Notes: generated by a model not told the origin, from the sequence alone. A stretch of DNA of 64,000 nucleotides from an uncultured Bacteroidales bacterium (GCA_900316245.1 ONCE01000003.1:1-64000), one strand, 5' to 3'; shown: positions 7,619-17,097, counted from the stretch's first letter. Program-made: numbers and translations.

Positions 7619-8284
7619 ATGTTCCTTTTCGGATCCCGCAATAGAAAAGCGCTGGACACCAATGTGGCCGGTATCGACTTCAAGAATCCGGCCGGGCTCA
7701 GACAGAGTCCCACCATCCGCCAGCTGCGCGACTGCCGCACCTTCGGTGCCGGCTTTGTTACCCTGACTCCCCCGTCAGAGGATGTCCTCAATTGGGTTCT
7801 GGCCCTGCAGGAGTACAGGAAAAAGACCGTCCTGGCCGTCAATATTTCCTCAGATCTTTCCAGAAATTTCTCTTTGGTCTACGATTTTTCTGACCTTATT
7901 ATAATAGACCCGGACGTAGACAACGGCATAGACTCCCCTGACATCTCCGATACTTCCGTGCTGCTGGACGAGGTCGTGAACCTCCGTCTCTGCTACGAGC
8001 ATTACACCCCTATCGCCCTCAGACTGTCCCACGGGCACACTCCGGACGAGATTCGTGCCCTCCTGGACCACTGCCGTCTGTCCGGCATAGACGCCATAGT
8101 GGCACCTGGAGCCCGCAAAGTACAGATGGTCATCGAAGAAACGCAGGGCCGCGTACCCGTGATCGGTGCAGCGGACAATGCAGAAGACGCCGTGGCCTGT
8201 ATGGGGGCCGGAGCCTCCCTGGTAGAAACCACCCTGGGGCCTTTTGCCTTTAAAAAATTCCTGAAAACCCTATCTCAGCAATGA
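7619..8284 (+). CDS. Dihydroorotate dehydrogenase-like TIM-barrel protein (shortened)
   Basis: A 221-residue protein with DHODH-family landmarks: GIDFKNPAGL near the N terminus, the GAGFVTLTPP strand, a central IALRLSHGHTPDEI strand-helix and a C-terminal phosphate-binding-like segment PVIGAADNAEDAVACMGAGASLVE. Genuine DHODHs are about 300-340 residues. This one lacks the FMN/orotate-binding region with the conserved asparagines and catalytic Ser/Cys, so pyrimidine synthesis activity is doubtful. Its stop overlaps the cinA start by four bases (ATGA), so the two are translationally coupled. Confidence 0.6.
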   Translation: MFLFGSRNRKALDTNVAGIDFKNPAGLRQSPTIRQLRDCRTFGAGFVTLTPPSEDVLNWVLALQEYRKKTVLAVNISSDLSRNFSLVYDFSDLIIIDPDVDNGIDSPDISDTSVLLDEVVNLRLCYEHYTPIALRLSHGHTPDEIRALLDHCRLSGIDAIVAPGARKVQMVIEETQGRVPVIGAADNAEDAVACMGAGASLVETTLGPFAFKKFLKTLSQQ

Positions 8285-9540
8285 AAAGCGCCACTATCGT
8301 CACCATTGGAGACGAAATTTTGATTGGCCAGGTACTGGATACCAATTCCCAGAAGCTGGCCCAGTCACTGGAAGGCATCGGTATTCACGTAAACCGGATG
8401 ATTTCCATCGGAGACAGCAGAGAAGAGATCGCCTCTACCCTATCCCAGGCACTCCAGAACAGCGATATCGTCATCTCCACCGGCGGTCTGGGACCCACCA
8501 AGGACGACATTACCAAATCCGTACTCGCTTCCCTCACCGGAAGCAAGGGGTTTGTCCGTCATCCCGGTCAGCTGGAGATGGTCCACACCATTTTGAAGAG
8601 CCGCGGACTGGATGTTCTGCCCATCAACCTGGCTCAGGCCGATGTCCCCGACACCGCAGAAATACTTGTGAACAGGCTCGGAACCGCTCCCATCATGATT
8701 TTCAGAAATGTGAATGGAGGCGGAACGCTCTACGCTCTCCCCGGTGTTCCACACGAAGCCGTCGGAGCCATCCCGCAAGTGGTGGAAGATGTAAAAAAAC
8801 ACCAGCAACTCTCTACCATTTTGCACCGGAACGTGATGGTTTACGGTCTGGCCGAAAGCGCCCTCTCGGAAAAAATCGCTCCTTGGGAAGACGCCCTTCC
8901 GAAAGACATGCACCTGGCCTATCTTCCCAATCCCCTCACCGGCATCCGGCTCCGCCTCTCCTGCTACGGAGGAGAATCGGCCCGGCAGATGGAGAAGATG
9001 GAGGCGGAAGTGGCCAAACTGAAAGAAATTTTGGGAGATTTGATCTATGCCGATGAAGATTCCAACCTGGAAACCCAGATTGGGAAGCTTCTGAAGAAGC
9101 ACGGACTCACCCTTTCGGCCGCCGAATCGTGCACCGGAGGCGAAATCGCCCATCTCATCACCACCGTTCCAGGCTCCTCCTCCTACTTCCTGGGATCGGT
9201 TACCTCGTATGCCATTTCCGTAAAGAATACCGTGCTGGGAGTCCCCTCTTCCATCATTGAAAAGCACGGCGTTGTGAGTTCCGAGGTGGCTGCAGCCATG
9301 GCCGAAGGCGTAAGAAAGCTCACGGGAAGCGACTACTCCGTTTCCACTACCGGTGTGGCCGGCCCCGGTGCAGACGGAGATATTCCGGAGGGTACCGTAT
9401 GGATTGGCGTGGCCACTCCCAAGGGTACCTACACCGTAAAATACAACTACAAGAACGACCGCAAACGCAATATCGAGCGCTTTTCAGCCTCGGCCCTCAA
9501 TTTCCTGCGCCTGCACATCGTTTCTGAGTTAACTCATTGA
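8281..9540 (+). CDS. cinA: CinA-family protein (NMN deamidase / competence-damage protein)
   Basis: A 419-residue two-domain protein. An N-terminal MoaB/MogA-like (COG1058) domain has ATIVTIGDEILIGQ (4-17) and DIVISTGGLGPTKDD (about 62-76). The C-terminal CinA domain (about 260-415) has AAESCTGGEIAHLIT and TGVAGPGADG, the nicotinamide mononucleotide amidohydrolase signature. The family salvages pyridine nucleotides by converting NMN to nicotinate mononucleotide, and its N-terminal domain has ADP-ribose pyrophosphatase activity in some members. Full length, all motifs present. Followed by a long inverted repeat shared with the converging dipeptidase gene. Confidence 0.92.
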   Translation: MKSATIVTIGDEILIGQVLDTNSQKLAQSLEGIGIHVNRMISIGDSREEIASTLSQALQNSDIVISTGGLGPTKDDITKSVLASLTGSKGFVRHPGQLEMVHTILKSRGLDVLPINLAQADVPDTAEILVNRLGTAPIMIFRNVNGGGTLYALPGVPHEAVGAIPQVVEDVKKHQQLSTILHRNVMVYGLAESALSEKIAPWEDALPKDMHLAYLPNPLTGIRLRLSCYGGESARQMEKMEAEVAKLKEILGDLIYADEDSNLETQIGKLLKKHGLTLSAAESCTGGEIAHLITTVPGSSSYFLGSVTSYAISVKNTVLGVPSSIIEKHGVVSSEVAAAMAEGVRKLTGSDYSVSTTGVAGPGADGDIPEGTVWIGVATPKGTYTVKYNYKNDRKRNIERFSASALNFLRLHIVSELTH

Positions 9541-9553
9541 TATAAATAAATTA

Positions 9554-9588
9554 AAACATAAATGTTAAACGACTTAACATTTATGTTT
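9554..9588. terminator. Bidirectional terminator between cinA and the dipeptidase
   Basis: AAACATAAATGTTAA (9554-9568) and its exact complement TTAACATTTATGTTT (9574-9588) are separated by five bases, between two converging genes. A second imperfect hairpin follows at 9602-9640 (AGAGTGCTA / TAGCACTCT), overlapping the dipeptidase 3' end. Confidence 0.6.
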
Positions 9589-9616
9589 CATTTATCAGTT
9601 TAGAGTGCTAACTCGC

Positions 9617-10699
9617 TTATTCTGAGCAAGATAGCACTCTTTCGTATACGGCCATCAAATTACCGCCCGAAATGAGGTCAATCTGGGTCTGAGAGTACCC
9701 GCGGCGCCTGAGTTCCTCCCAGAGAACGTCCAGCTTGGAGATGTTCTCGAGGCCGGCGGGAGTAATCTCGATGCCGTCGAAATCGGAACCGATTCCCACG
9801 TGTTCGAGGCCCGCCAACTGGACGGCGTGGTCAATGTGGTCGGCGATTTCCTTTACGCCCGGGCGCCAGATCTCGGCGTGGAGCCGGTCCTGCATTTTCT
9901 GCCAGGCCTTCACTTTTTCCGGGTTGCCGGGTTCCTTGATAAAGGCGGACTCTACCCTATCGGCCTCCTCCAGAAGAGCGGCTTCTTCCGGCTTCTTGGC
10001 AAAAGCGTCACTGAGGAAAGCGGGATAGAAGTTGATGCCCACATAGCCATCCTTCTCCCCCAGCGCCTTCAGCATCTCGTCGGTCAGATTGCGGCGATGA
10101 CTGCAGAGGGCGCGGCAGCAAGAGTGAGTTACTACGATGGGAGCCTGCGACAGCCGGATGCAATCCCAGAAAGTCTGGTCGGAGGCGTGGGACAGGTCTA
10201 TCATCATACCCAGGGCATTCATCTCCGCCACCACCTGTTTTCCAAAAGGACTCAGGCCACCCCAACGCTTGCCTTCTGAGGCGGCGTCGGCTATGGCATT
10301 GTCCCCGTTGTGGGTCAGGGTCATATAACTGACGCCCAGACGGTAGAAGGTGCGCAGCAAAGACAGCGACTCCTGGATGGGAGCGCCGTTCTCCATACCT
10401 ATAAATAAAGAGAGGATCCCCTTCTCCCGGTTTTCGGCGGCTTCGGCCGGGGTGAAAGTCACGGCGGCCAGGTCCGAATTGGTATCGGCGGCATCATATA
10501 CGGCCGAAAGCATCTCCAGCGCATAGCGGGTAGCGCTGTCGGGGGCCATCGAAGCCGGAGTGTACAGCGCAAAGAAAGCGCCGTCCACCTTGCCCGCCTT
10601 CATTTTGGGGAAATCGACGTGGGCGTGGGTGTTGTCAATGCCCAGGTTCCGCAGCCTGATGAGCTGCGAAGGGGTGTCCATATGGGAATCGTAAATCAT
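9617..10699 (-). CDS. Membrane-dipeptidase family (peptidase M19) amidohydrolase
   Basis: A 360-residue M19 (renal dipeptidase-like) zinc enzyme. Metal-ligand blocks are visible in order: DSHMDTP at 4-10 (His and Asp), GMENG near 117 (bridging Glu), VTHSCCRALCSHRRN (about 190-204) and VGIGSDFDGI (about 305-314). No signal peptide is seen, so the enzyme is probably cytoplasmic, unlike the mammalian one. It should cleave dipeptides. It is the last gene of a leftward run starting at valS, three bases after the ABC-F gene. Confidence 0.9.
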   Translation of the reverse strand: MIYDSHMDTPSQLIRLRNLGIDNTHAHVDFPKMKAGKVDGAFFALYTPASMAPDSATRYALEMLSAVYDAADTNSDLAAVTFTPAEAAENREKGILSLFIGMENGAPIQESLSLLRTFYRLGVSYMTLTHNGDNAIADAASEGKRWGGLSPFGKQVVAEMNALGMMIDLSHASDQTFWDCIRLSQAPIVVTHSCCRALCSHRRNLTDEMLKALGEKDGYVGINFYPAFLSDAFAKKPEEAALLEEADRVESAFIKEPGNPEKVKAWQKMQDRLHAEIWRPGVKEIADHIDHAVQLAGLEHVGIGSDFDGIEITPAGLENISKLDVLWEELRRRGYSQTQIDLISGGNLMAVYERVLSCSE

Positions 10700-10702
10700 A
10701 GG

Positions 10703-12628
10703 CTATGCATCCAACTGCTCCATCAGAGCGGTCCATTCATCGGTATCGGCATCCAGCGCCCGTTTGAGTTCCAGGTACTCCCGGGTGAGTTCCATAATAT
10801 CGTCCTTTTCGGAAGGATTGCCCAGCACCTTCTCAATCTCCCCCATCCGGGTCTCGCGCTTGGCTATCTCCTTCTCCAGGAAGCTCACGCGGTTCTGGAT
10901 CTTGCGCTGCTCCTTGGTAATCACCTTCCGGGCCTCGAACTCCCGGGCCGATTCTTTCTTCTGGGCCGGCTTCTCGGCCGCAGGGGCCTGGGCCTGCCGC
11001 TCCAGTTCCTGCAGGGACTCCAGTTTGCGCTTCTCCAGGAACTCCTGCACGCTGCCCAGGTGCTCTTTCACCTTTCCGTCGCGGAATTCATAGAGCTTGT
11101 CCACCAGTCCGTCCAGGAAATCACGGTCGTGCGAAACCACAATCAAAGTGCCGTCAAAGCTCTTGAGGGCCTGCTTGAGCACATCCTTGGAACGGATGTC
11201 CATATGGTTGGTGGGTTCATCCAGGGCCAGAACGTTATAGGGAGACAGCATCAGTTTGGCCATACCCAGGCGGGCCCTTTCGCCGCCGCTGAGCACGGAA
11301 ACCCGCTTGTCAATGTCTTCTCCTTTAAACAAGAAGGCGCCCAGGATATCCCTTAACTTGGTCCGGATGTCCCCCACCGCAATACGGTCCAGGGTTCCGA
11401 ACACCGTCTCGGAGGGATCCAGGATGTCTTCCTGGTTCTGGGCATAATAGCCAATGTGGACGTTGTGTCCCAGGCGGGCTTCCCCCGATATGGGATCCAG
11501 TTCGCGCATAATCACGCGCATCAGGGTGGTCTTGCCCTCTCCGTTGCGGCCAATCAGGGCTACTTTCTCCCCTCTTTTGATCTCTATCTGGGCCTCCGAG
11601 AAGACCACTTTCTGCGGGTAGCCAACCTTTAAGTCAACGCCCTTAAATACCACATCACCAGAGCGTTCCGCAGGAGGAAATTTCAGAGAGAGTTTGGAAT
11701 TGTCACTCTCATCTATCTCAATGCGGTCCAGTTTTTCCAGGGCCTTGATGCGGGACTGGACCTGGTTGCTCTTGGTGGGTTTGTACCGGAAGCGATTGAT
11801 GAAGTCCTCCGTCTTTTCAATCATCCGCTGCTGGTTCTCATAGGCGGCCGTCTGTTGGGCCAGCCTTTCAGCCCGGAGGGTGACATACTGGCTGTAAGGG
11901 ACTTTGTAGTCGTGAATGTGCCCCAGCATAATCTCCACGGTGCGGGTGGTTACGTTATCCAGGAACTTTCGGTCGTGGGATACCAGCAGCACCGATCCCC
12001 TGAAATTCTTGAGGTAATCCTCGAACCACTCGATGGACTCGATGTCCAGGTGGTTGGTGGGCTCGTCCAGCAGCAGTACATCCGGGGCCGACAGCAGAAT
12101 CTTGGCCAGCTCGATGCGCATATTCCAACCCTGGCTGAAGGTTTCCGTATTCCGGTCCAGTTCATCGGGCTTGAATCCCAGGCCGAAAAGCACCTTCTGT
12201 GCCTGGGCCTCAGGAGAGAGTCCGGACTCCAATGCAAGCTTGTCGTTAATCTCATTCATCCGTTCAATTAACGATGCGTATTCGCTTGACTCGTAATCCG
12301 TTCTATTTGCTAATTCGTTGGTAATCCTATGCAGCTCCTGCTCCATCGAGCTGATATGCTCAAACACGGAGAGGACCTCCTTCAGCACGCTGTGTCCCCG
12401 GTGATGCTCCATCACCTGGGGAAGGTACCCGATCTTGATGCCCGCCGGCTTTTCGATACTGCCCTGCGTGGGAGACTGCTCCCCCGTTATGAGTTTCATC
12501 AAGGTGGACTTGCCGGCACCGTTCTTACCTACCAGGCCAATCTTGTCCTGCTCACTGATATGGAAGTTGATGCCATCCAGCAGCACATAGCTGCCATAGG
12601 CCACGGTTACGTTACTGACGGATATCAC
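10703..12628 (-). CDS. ABC-F family ATPase (ribosome-associated)
   Basis: About 641 residues with two ABC cassettes: Walker A GKNGAGKS with signature TFSQGWNMRIELAK, and Walker A GRNGEGKT with signature VLSGGERARLGMAK; Walker B segments LLLDEPTNHLD and LALDEPTNH; and no transmembrane segments. This is the ABC-F pattern, whose members act on the ribosomal E site (translation rescue or regulation). A C-terminal charged coiled-coil tail (about 540-641) resembles that of Uup/YdiF. I place the start at a GTG (12628) giving MISVSNVTVAYGSYVLL, the normal family N terminus, which overlaps the end of tatC by 17 bases. An upstream ATG at 12682 would add an unlikely extension. Confidence 0.85.
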   Translation of the reverse strand: MISVSNVTVAYGSYVLLDGINFHISEQDKIGLVGKNGAGKSTLMKLITGEQSPTQGSIEKPAGIKIGYLPQVMEHHRGHSVLKEVLSVFEHISSMEQELHRITNELANRTDYESSEYASLIERMNEINDKLALESGLSPEAQAQKVLFGLGFKPDELDRNTETFSQGWNMRIELAKILLSAPDVLLLDEPTNHLDIESIEWFEDYLKNFRGSVLLVSHDRKFLDNVTTRTVEIMLGHIHDYKVPYSQYVTLRAERLAQQTAAYENQQRMIEKTEDFINRFRYKPTKSNQVQSRIKALEKLDRIEIDESDNSKLSLKFPPAERSGDVVFKGVDLKVGYPQKVVFSEAQIEIKRGEKVALIGRNGEGKTTLMRVIMRELDPISGEARLGHNVHIGYYAQNQEDILDPSETVFGTLDRIAVGDIRTKLRDILGAFLFKGEDIDKRVSVLSGGERARLGMAKLMLSPYNVLALDEPTNHMDIRSKDVLKQALKSFDGTLIVVSHDRDFLDGLVDKLYEFRDGKVKEHLGSVQEFLEKRKLESLQELERQAQAPAAEKPAQKKESAREFEARKVITKEQRKIQNRVSFLEKEIAKRETRMGEIEKVLGNPSEKDDIMELTREYLELKRALDADTDEWTALMEQLDA

Positions 12629-13358
12629 GGCACAAAAGGATGGAGAATTCAAACAGGCCATACAGCGGAATGGCCAGAACAAACATAGAGAACGGGTCGC
12701 TTGGAGTTATTAAAGCCGCTAATATCAAGACAATTACAAATGCGTACTTTCTCCACTGCTTTAAGTTCTGCCGCGTCAATACTCCAATGCTGGAAAGCAC
12801 CAGGATCACGGTAGGAAACTCAAACAGGAGTCCTATCAGAAACACCATCGAGGTAAAGAGCGACATATAGGAACTCAGCGAGATGGTATTCACGATGGCA
12901 TCGCTCACCGAGAAGTTCACAAAGAACATCAGGCACACCGGCAGCACCACAAAGTACCCTACCGCCACGCCCAGGTAAAACAGGCCGGAAGACAGGCCGA
13001 AGGCCTTCTTGACCGCCTTTCTCTCGTGGTCGTAAAGGGCCGGAGCCACAAACTTCCAGATTTCCCAGACCACATAAGGGAAAGCGATTACCAACCCGCA
13101 CAGCACAGCCACCTTCAAATAAAAGAAGAACTGGGCCGAAAGTTCAATGTTGATAAGGTCCATCGAGAAATCTACCCCTGGGAGCCGGTAGAGGGGAAAA
13201 TCGGACCTGGTGGGCCAGAAAACGGCTTGAAAAAGAGGCTTGGGGAAACAGAGGAAAGCTATGGAAGCAATGCCCACGGCCAGCACCGAGCGGAACAGCG
13301 TTCCCCTCAGGGCCTCAATGTGGTCCCAGAAGGACATTTCTGTCTCCTGGGTAATCAC
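12612..13358 (-). CDS. tatC: Sec-independent protein translocase TatC
   Basis: A 248-residue polytopic inner-membrane protein of the twin-arginine pathway, with the TatC N-terminal signature (EMSFWDHIEALRGTLFR, the twin-arginine signal receptor surface) and about six hydrophobic helices. It recognises folded, cofactor-containing substrates and recruits TatA. The family motif FEFPTVILVLSSIGVLT is present. It directly follows tatA (no gap), giving a minimal TatA-TatC system with no tatB in this window, which is usual in Bacteroidetes. Confidence 0.95.
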   Translation of the reverse strand: MITQETEMSFWDHIEALRGTLFRSVLAVGIASIAFLCFPKPLFQAVFWPTRSDFPLYRLPGVDFSMDLINIELSAQFFFYLKVAVLCGLVIAFPYVVWEIWKFVAPALYDHERKAVKKAFGLSSGLFYLGVAVGYFVVLPVCLMFFVNFSVSDAIVNTISLSSYMSLFTSMVFLIGLLFEFPTVILVLSSIGVLTRQNLKQWRKYAFVIVLILAALITPSDPFSMFVLAIPLYGLFEFSILLCRDIRQ

Positions 13359-13568
13359 TTACTTTTGCTCGGGCTTTTCTTCGTCAGCCTTCTTGGGCTC
13401 TTCCTTCAGCTCCTTCTCCACCTCGTTCATCCCTTCTTTGAAACTCTTGACACCCTTGCCGACACCTTTCATCAGCTCGGGAATCTTCTTGCCACCGAAA
13501 AGGAGGACAATCACAAGAACGATGAGAACAATCTCCCAAGTTCCAAAAACCAGCGGATAGATATGCAT
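13359..13568 (-). CDS. tatA: Sec-independent protein translocase TatA/E
   Basis: A 69-residue protein with a single N-terminal membrane helix ([22 protein letters not shown]), the conserved FGGKK hinge and an amphipathic, Lys/Glu-rich tail, exactly the TatA/E layout. It oligomerises to form the pathway for folded proteins once TatC has bound a substrate. It is one base from the thioesterase gene upstream and abuts tatC downstream. Confidence 0.95.
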   Translation of the reverse strand: MHIYPLVFGTWEIVLIVLVIVLLFGGKKIPELMKGVGKGVKSFKEGMNEVEKELKEEPKKADEEKPEQK

Positions 13569-13569
13569 A

Positions 13570-13986
13570 CTATTGAGCGTTTAGATTTTTCTCGAACAAT
13601 TCCACAACAGGCTCAGGACAGCGGACCGGAGTAAAGGTCTCCTTGTTCAGGAAACCCAGGGTTACCACGCCCTCTGCGCAGAGTACTCCGTCCTGGTTGT
13701 AGACGGCCTGCTTGATGAGCATCTTGGCCATGGGGACCTTGTTCACTTCGGCCGTTGCGGTGAGGATGTCTCCCATATGGGCGGGGTGACGGAAATGGCA
13801 TTCCACCGATACGATGGGAACCAGCACGCCCAGTTCCGATTCGCACTTTTCAATAGGGAATCCAAGCTGGACCATCATCTCGTCCCTCGCTATCTCGAAG
13901 TAGCGGATATAATTGGAGTGGTGAACCACTGCCATTTGGTCGGTTTCGTAATACCTAACCGGGAAAGAAGTCTTAAAAATAGCCAT
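13570..13986 (-). CDS. Acyl-CoA thioesterase (YbgC/4HBT hotdog family)
   Basis: A 138-residue single hotdog-fold protein. The N-terminal signature [21 protein letters not shown] (7-27) is that of the YbgC/4-hydroxybenzoyl-CoA thioesterase group, with Asp16 in the catalytic position. It would hydrolyse short-chain or aromatic acyl-CoA. In other bacteria ybgC is associated with envelope genes. Here it sits between valS and tatA in the leftward run. Confidence 0.85.
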   Translation of the reverse strand: MAIFKTSFPVRYYETDQMAVVHHSNYIRYFEIARDEMMVQLGFPIEKCESELGVLVPIVSVECHFRHPAHMGDILTATAEVNKVPMAKMLIKQAVYNQDGVLCAEGVVTLGFLNKETFTPVRCPEPVVELFEKNLNAQ

Positions 13987-14019
13987 AACAAAAATGTTAT
14001 TCGTTATAACATAAGTGTT

Positions 14020-16671
14020 TTAAATACTTCTTTTCAGAGTATTAAGTTTAGACTCAAGGCTCTCGATCTTGGAGAGGGAATCCGCCTCCTTTTTGCGCTC
14101 GTTCTCGATGACGGCGGCCGGAGCGTGGGCTACGAAGTTCTGATTAGCCAGTTTGGCGCGCACTCCCTGCAGGAATTTCTGCTGATATTCCAGCTCTTTT
14201 TGTGCTTTTTCAATCTCTTCGGCCACGTTCACCAGACCGTCCATCTTCACGAACAGTTCCTGGGTGCGGACCATAAAGCCGACACCCTGTGCGTCTCCAA
14301 ACTCCCCTACCAGCTCCACATCTACGCCGGCCATTTTCTCAACCACGGGGATGCAAGGGAAGGACGTACCCTTCACCAGCAGATGGAGCTTTTCCTTGGG
14401 GGCGATGTTCTTCTGGTTGCGGACCGACCGCACGCCGTTCACGGCTTCGGCGGCCAGGTTGAAGTTCTCCAGTACGGCAGGGTCGAAAGCACCGGCCTTG
14501 GGAGTGGAAGCAAACAGGATGGTCTCCCCTTCCTTGCGCTCGGCAATGTCCTGCCACAGCTCTTCGGTGATGAACGGCATCACGGGATGGATGAGTTTGA
14601 GGAGGGCCTCAAAGTATTCCAGAGTCTTCTTATAGGTCTCCGGATCCACAGGCTGGCCGAAAGCCGGCTTGATGGCCTCCAGGTACCAGCTGCAATAGTC
14701 GTCCCAGAAGAGTTTATAAATGGTCATCAGGGCATCGGAGATGCGGAACTTGCTGTAATGGTCTTCCACCAGGGCCACGGTTTCGCTCAGTTTGGCGGCA
14801 AACCACTCGATGGCCAGTTTGGCAGCCGGGCTCTGGGCCACGGAGGCGTCTACCTGGAAGCCCTTCACCAGACGGTAGCTGTTCCAAATCTTGTTGCAGA
14901 AGGCAGCGCCCTGCTTGATCTGGGCCTCGTCGTAGAAGATATCGTTGCCGGCGCTGGAGCAAAGCAGCATACCAATGCGCACGGCATCTGCACCATAGGT
15001 GTCAATCAAATCGAGCGGGTTGGGCGAATTGCCAAGGGTCTTGGACATCTTTCGGCCAATCTTGTCACGCACGATGCCGGTGAAGTAAACGTTGGAGAAG
15101 GGCTCCTTGCCCATAAACTCCTCACCGGCCATAATCATACGGGCCACCCAGAAGAAGATGATGTCCGGACCGGTCACCAGGTCGTTGGTGGGATAATAAT
15201 AGGCCAGGTCCTTGTTGGGCTTGTGGTCGGGATGGCCGGGTTTCTCCGGATCGAACACGGAGATGGGCCAGAGCCAGGAGCTGAACCAGGTATCCAGCAC
15301 ATCCTCGTCCTGCTTAAGATCGGCGGCGGTGATGTTAGGATGGATGGCCTTGGCTTCCTGAAGGGCTTCCTGGGCCGTTGCAGCCACCACGAACTTGCCG
15401 TCCGGGAGGTAATAGGCCGGAATGCGCTGGCCCCACCAGAGCTGACGGGAGATACACCAGTCGCGGGCGTTCTCCATCCAGTGACGGTAGGTATTGACGT
15501 ATTTCTCGGGAATGAAGTTGGTACGGCCGCTTTCCACGGTTTCCAAGGCCGTAGCGGCCAGTTTATCCATCTTGAGGAACCACTGGGCGCTGAGCTTGGG
15601 CTCGATCACGGCGTCCGTACGCTCGGAATAGCCCACCGGGGAAATGTATTCTTCGGTCTTTACCAGGTTGCCGGATTCTTCCAGCATCTTCACAATCTTC
15701 TTGCGGGCCACAAAACGGTCCTCACCCACCAGAATCTGGGCTTTCTCGTTCAGTTTGCCGTGGTCGTCGATGATCTCCAGGACCGGCAGGTTGTGACGCA
15801 GGCCGATCTCATAGTCGTGGACGTCGTGGGCAGGGGTCACCTTAAGGCAACCGGTACCGAAGTCCATCTCCACGTAATCGTCCTCGATCACGGGGATTTC
15901 CCGGTTGATGAGCGGGATGAGCACCTTCTTGCCCTTGAGCCAGAAGTGACGCTCGTCCTTGGGATTCACGCAGATGGCGGCATCGGCCATAATGGTCTCG
16001 GGACGGGTGGTGGCAATCACCAGATATTTGTCCGTGGGGTTGCCCTGGCCGTCGGAGATAAAATACTTGAGGTGATAGAAATGGCTCTTGGTGTCCTTAT
16101 GGATGACCTCGTCGTCGGATACGGCGGTGAGGGCCTCGGGATCCCAGTTAACCATACGTACGCCCTTGTAAATCCAGCCTTTCTTATAGAAATACACAAA
16201 GGTGTTGATCACGGCGTCGCTCAGGGCAGGCTCCATGGTGAAACGAGTGCGGTCCCAGTCGCAGGAGCACCCCAGCTTCTTAAGTTGCTGCAGGATGATG
16301 CCGCCGTGCTCCTCTTTCCATTCCCAGGCGTGGCGCAGGAACTCCTCTCGGCCGATATCCTCCTTGCGGATACCCTGGGCCTTGAGTTTGGCCACCACCT
16401 TGCTCTCGGTGGCAATGGAAGCGTGGTCCGTTCCCGGTACCCAGCAGGCGTTCTTGCCGTCCATACGGGCCTTGCGGATGAGCACGTCATTAAGGGTGTT
16501 ATTGAGCACGTGGCCCATATGAAGGATACCCGTCACATTGGGCGGCGGAATCACTATCGTATAAGGTTCTTTCTCGTTGGGTTCGCTGTGAAAGAACTTG
16601 TGGTCAAGCCAATAGGCGTACCACTTATCTTCCACTTCCTTAGCACTATACTTAGCAGCTAACTCTTTCAT
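14020..16671 (-). CDS. valS: Valyl-tRNA synthetase
   Basis: An 883-residue class I aminoacyl-tRNA synthetase. Catalytic motifs are visible: HIGH-like PPNVTGILHMGH (about 41-52), KMSKS at GRKMSKTLGNSPNP (about 540), the CP1 editing domain between them, an anticodon-binding domain, and a C-terminal coiled coil (about 815-883) typical of ValRS. Length matches the family. It is the first gene of the leftward run to the dipeptidase and has its own -7 box at 16711-16718, divergent from the DUF3467 gene. Confidence 0.97.
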   Translation of the reverse strand: MKELAAKYSAKEVEDKWYAYWLDHKFFHSEPNEKEPYTIVIPPPNVTGILHMGHVLNNTLNDVLIRKARMDGKNACWVPGTDHASIATESKVVAKLKAQGIRKEDIGREEFLRHAWEWKEEHGGIILQQLKKLGCSCDWDRTRFTMEPALSDAVINTFVYFYKKGWIYKGVRMVNWDPEALTAVSDDEVIHKDTKSHFYHLKYFISDGQGNPTDKYLVIATTRPETIMADAAICVNPKDERHFWLKGKKVLIPLINREIPVIEDDYVEMDFGTGCLKVTPAHDVHDYEIGLRHNLPVLEIIDDHGKLNEKAQILVGEDRFVARKKIVKMLEESGNLVKTEEYISPVGYSERTDAVIEPKLSAQWFLKMDKLAATALETVESGRTNFIPEKYVNTYRHWMENARDWCISRQLWWGQRIPAYYLPDGKFVVAATAQEALQEAKAIHPNITAADLKQDEDVLDTWFSSWLWPISVFDPEKPGHPDHKPNKDLAYYYPTNDLVTGPDIIFFWVARMIMAGEEFMGKEPFSNVYFTGIVRDKIGRKMSKTLGNSPNPLDLIDTYGADAVRIGMLLCSSAGNDIFYDEAQIKQGAAFCNKIWNSYRLVKGFQVDASVAQSPAAKLAIEWFAAKLSETVALVEDHYSKFRISDALMTIYKLFWDDYCSWYLEAIKPAFGQPVDPETYKKTLEYFEALLKLIHPVMPFITEELWQDIAERKEGETILFASTPKAGAFDPAVLENFNLAAEAVNGVRSVRNQKNIAPKEKLHLLVKGTSFPCIPVVEKMAGVDVELVGEFGDAQGVGFMVRTQELFVKMDGLVNVAEEIEKAQKELEYQQKFLQGVRAKLANQNFVAHAPAAVIENERKKEADSLSKIESLESKLNTLKRSI

Positions 16672-16710
16672 ATATTCTTTCCTATATTATTACCATTGTA
16701 ATCAATCTTA

Positions 16711-16718
16711 CAAATGTA
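16711..16718 (-). promoter_or_regulatory. -7 box of valS
   Basis: Plus-strand CAAATGTA (minus-strand TACATTTG), 39 bases before the valS start, back-to-back with the promoter of the next gene. Confidence 0.45.
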
Positions 16719-16730
16719 CGGTTTTTTTGT

Positions 16731-16738
16731 TAAATTTG
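16731..16738 (+). promoter_or_regulatory. -7 box of the DUF3467 gene
   Basis: TAAATTTG, 17 bases before the ATG at 16756. Confidence 0.5.
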
Positions 16739-16755
16739 CAGAAATAACTTTGAGT

Positions 16756-17097
16756 ATGGATAATAACAATAATAAACCCCAGAATCAGATCAGCCTGGAA
16801 CTGAAACCGGAAGTGGCCAAGGGCTCCTATTCCAACCTGGCCATCATTTCCCATTCCAGAAGCGAATTTATCATTGACTTTGCCACTACCCTGCCCGGCA
16901 TTGCCAAACCGGAGATCGGCAACCGCATCATTATGACCCCGGAGCACGCCAAGCGCCTGATGAACGCCCTGTTTGACAACATTTCCAAGTACGAGGCCCA
17001 GTTTGGCGTCATCGACCTGGGCGGCAAGGGCCCTCAGGGCAGCACCTTCAACCTGGCCGATTTCGGTCCCCTCGGCGGCGGTGGAAACAAGTCGTAA
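16756..17097 (+). CDS. DUF3467 domain protein
   Basis: A 113-residue protein matching the DUF3467 pattern: a strand-rich core with YSNLAIISHSRSEFIIDF, PGIAKPEIGNRIIMTPEHAKRLMNAL and a Gly-rich end. It is widespread and well conserved in Bacteroidetes but has no established function. The start at 16756 (MDNNNNKPQNQI) is chosen because the longer frame would begin upstream of the promoter. It precedes KdsC-like and Maf genes, separated by two hairpins. Confidence 0.85.
   Translation: MDNNNNKPQNQISLELKPEVAKGSYSNLAIISHSRSEFIIDFATTLPGIAKPEIGNRIIMTPEHAKRLMNALFDNISKYEAQFGVIDLGGKGPQGSTFNLADFGPLGGGGNKS

Noticed and set aside
13777..16662. A 961-codon open frame on the plus strand
   Set aside because: It is exactly antisense to valS. 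Its composition (His/Gly/Val-rich, no domain) is that of a complementary-strand shadow in GC-rich DNA.
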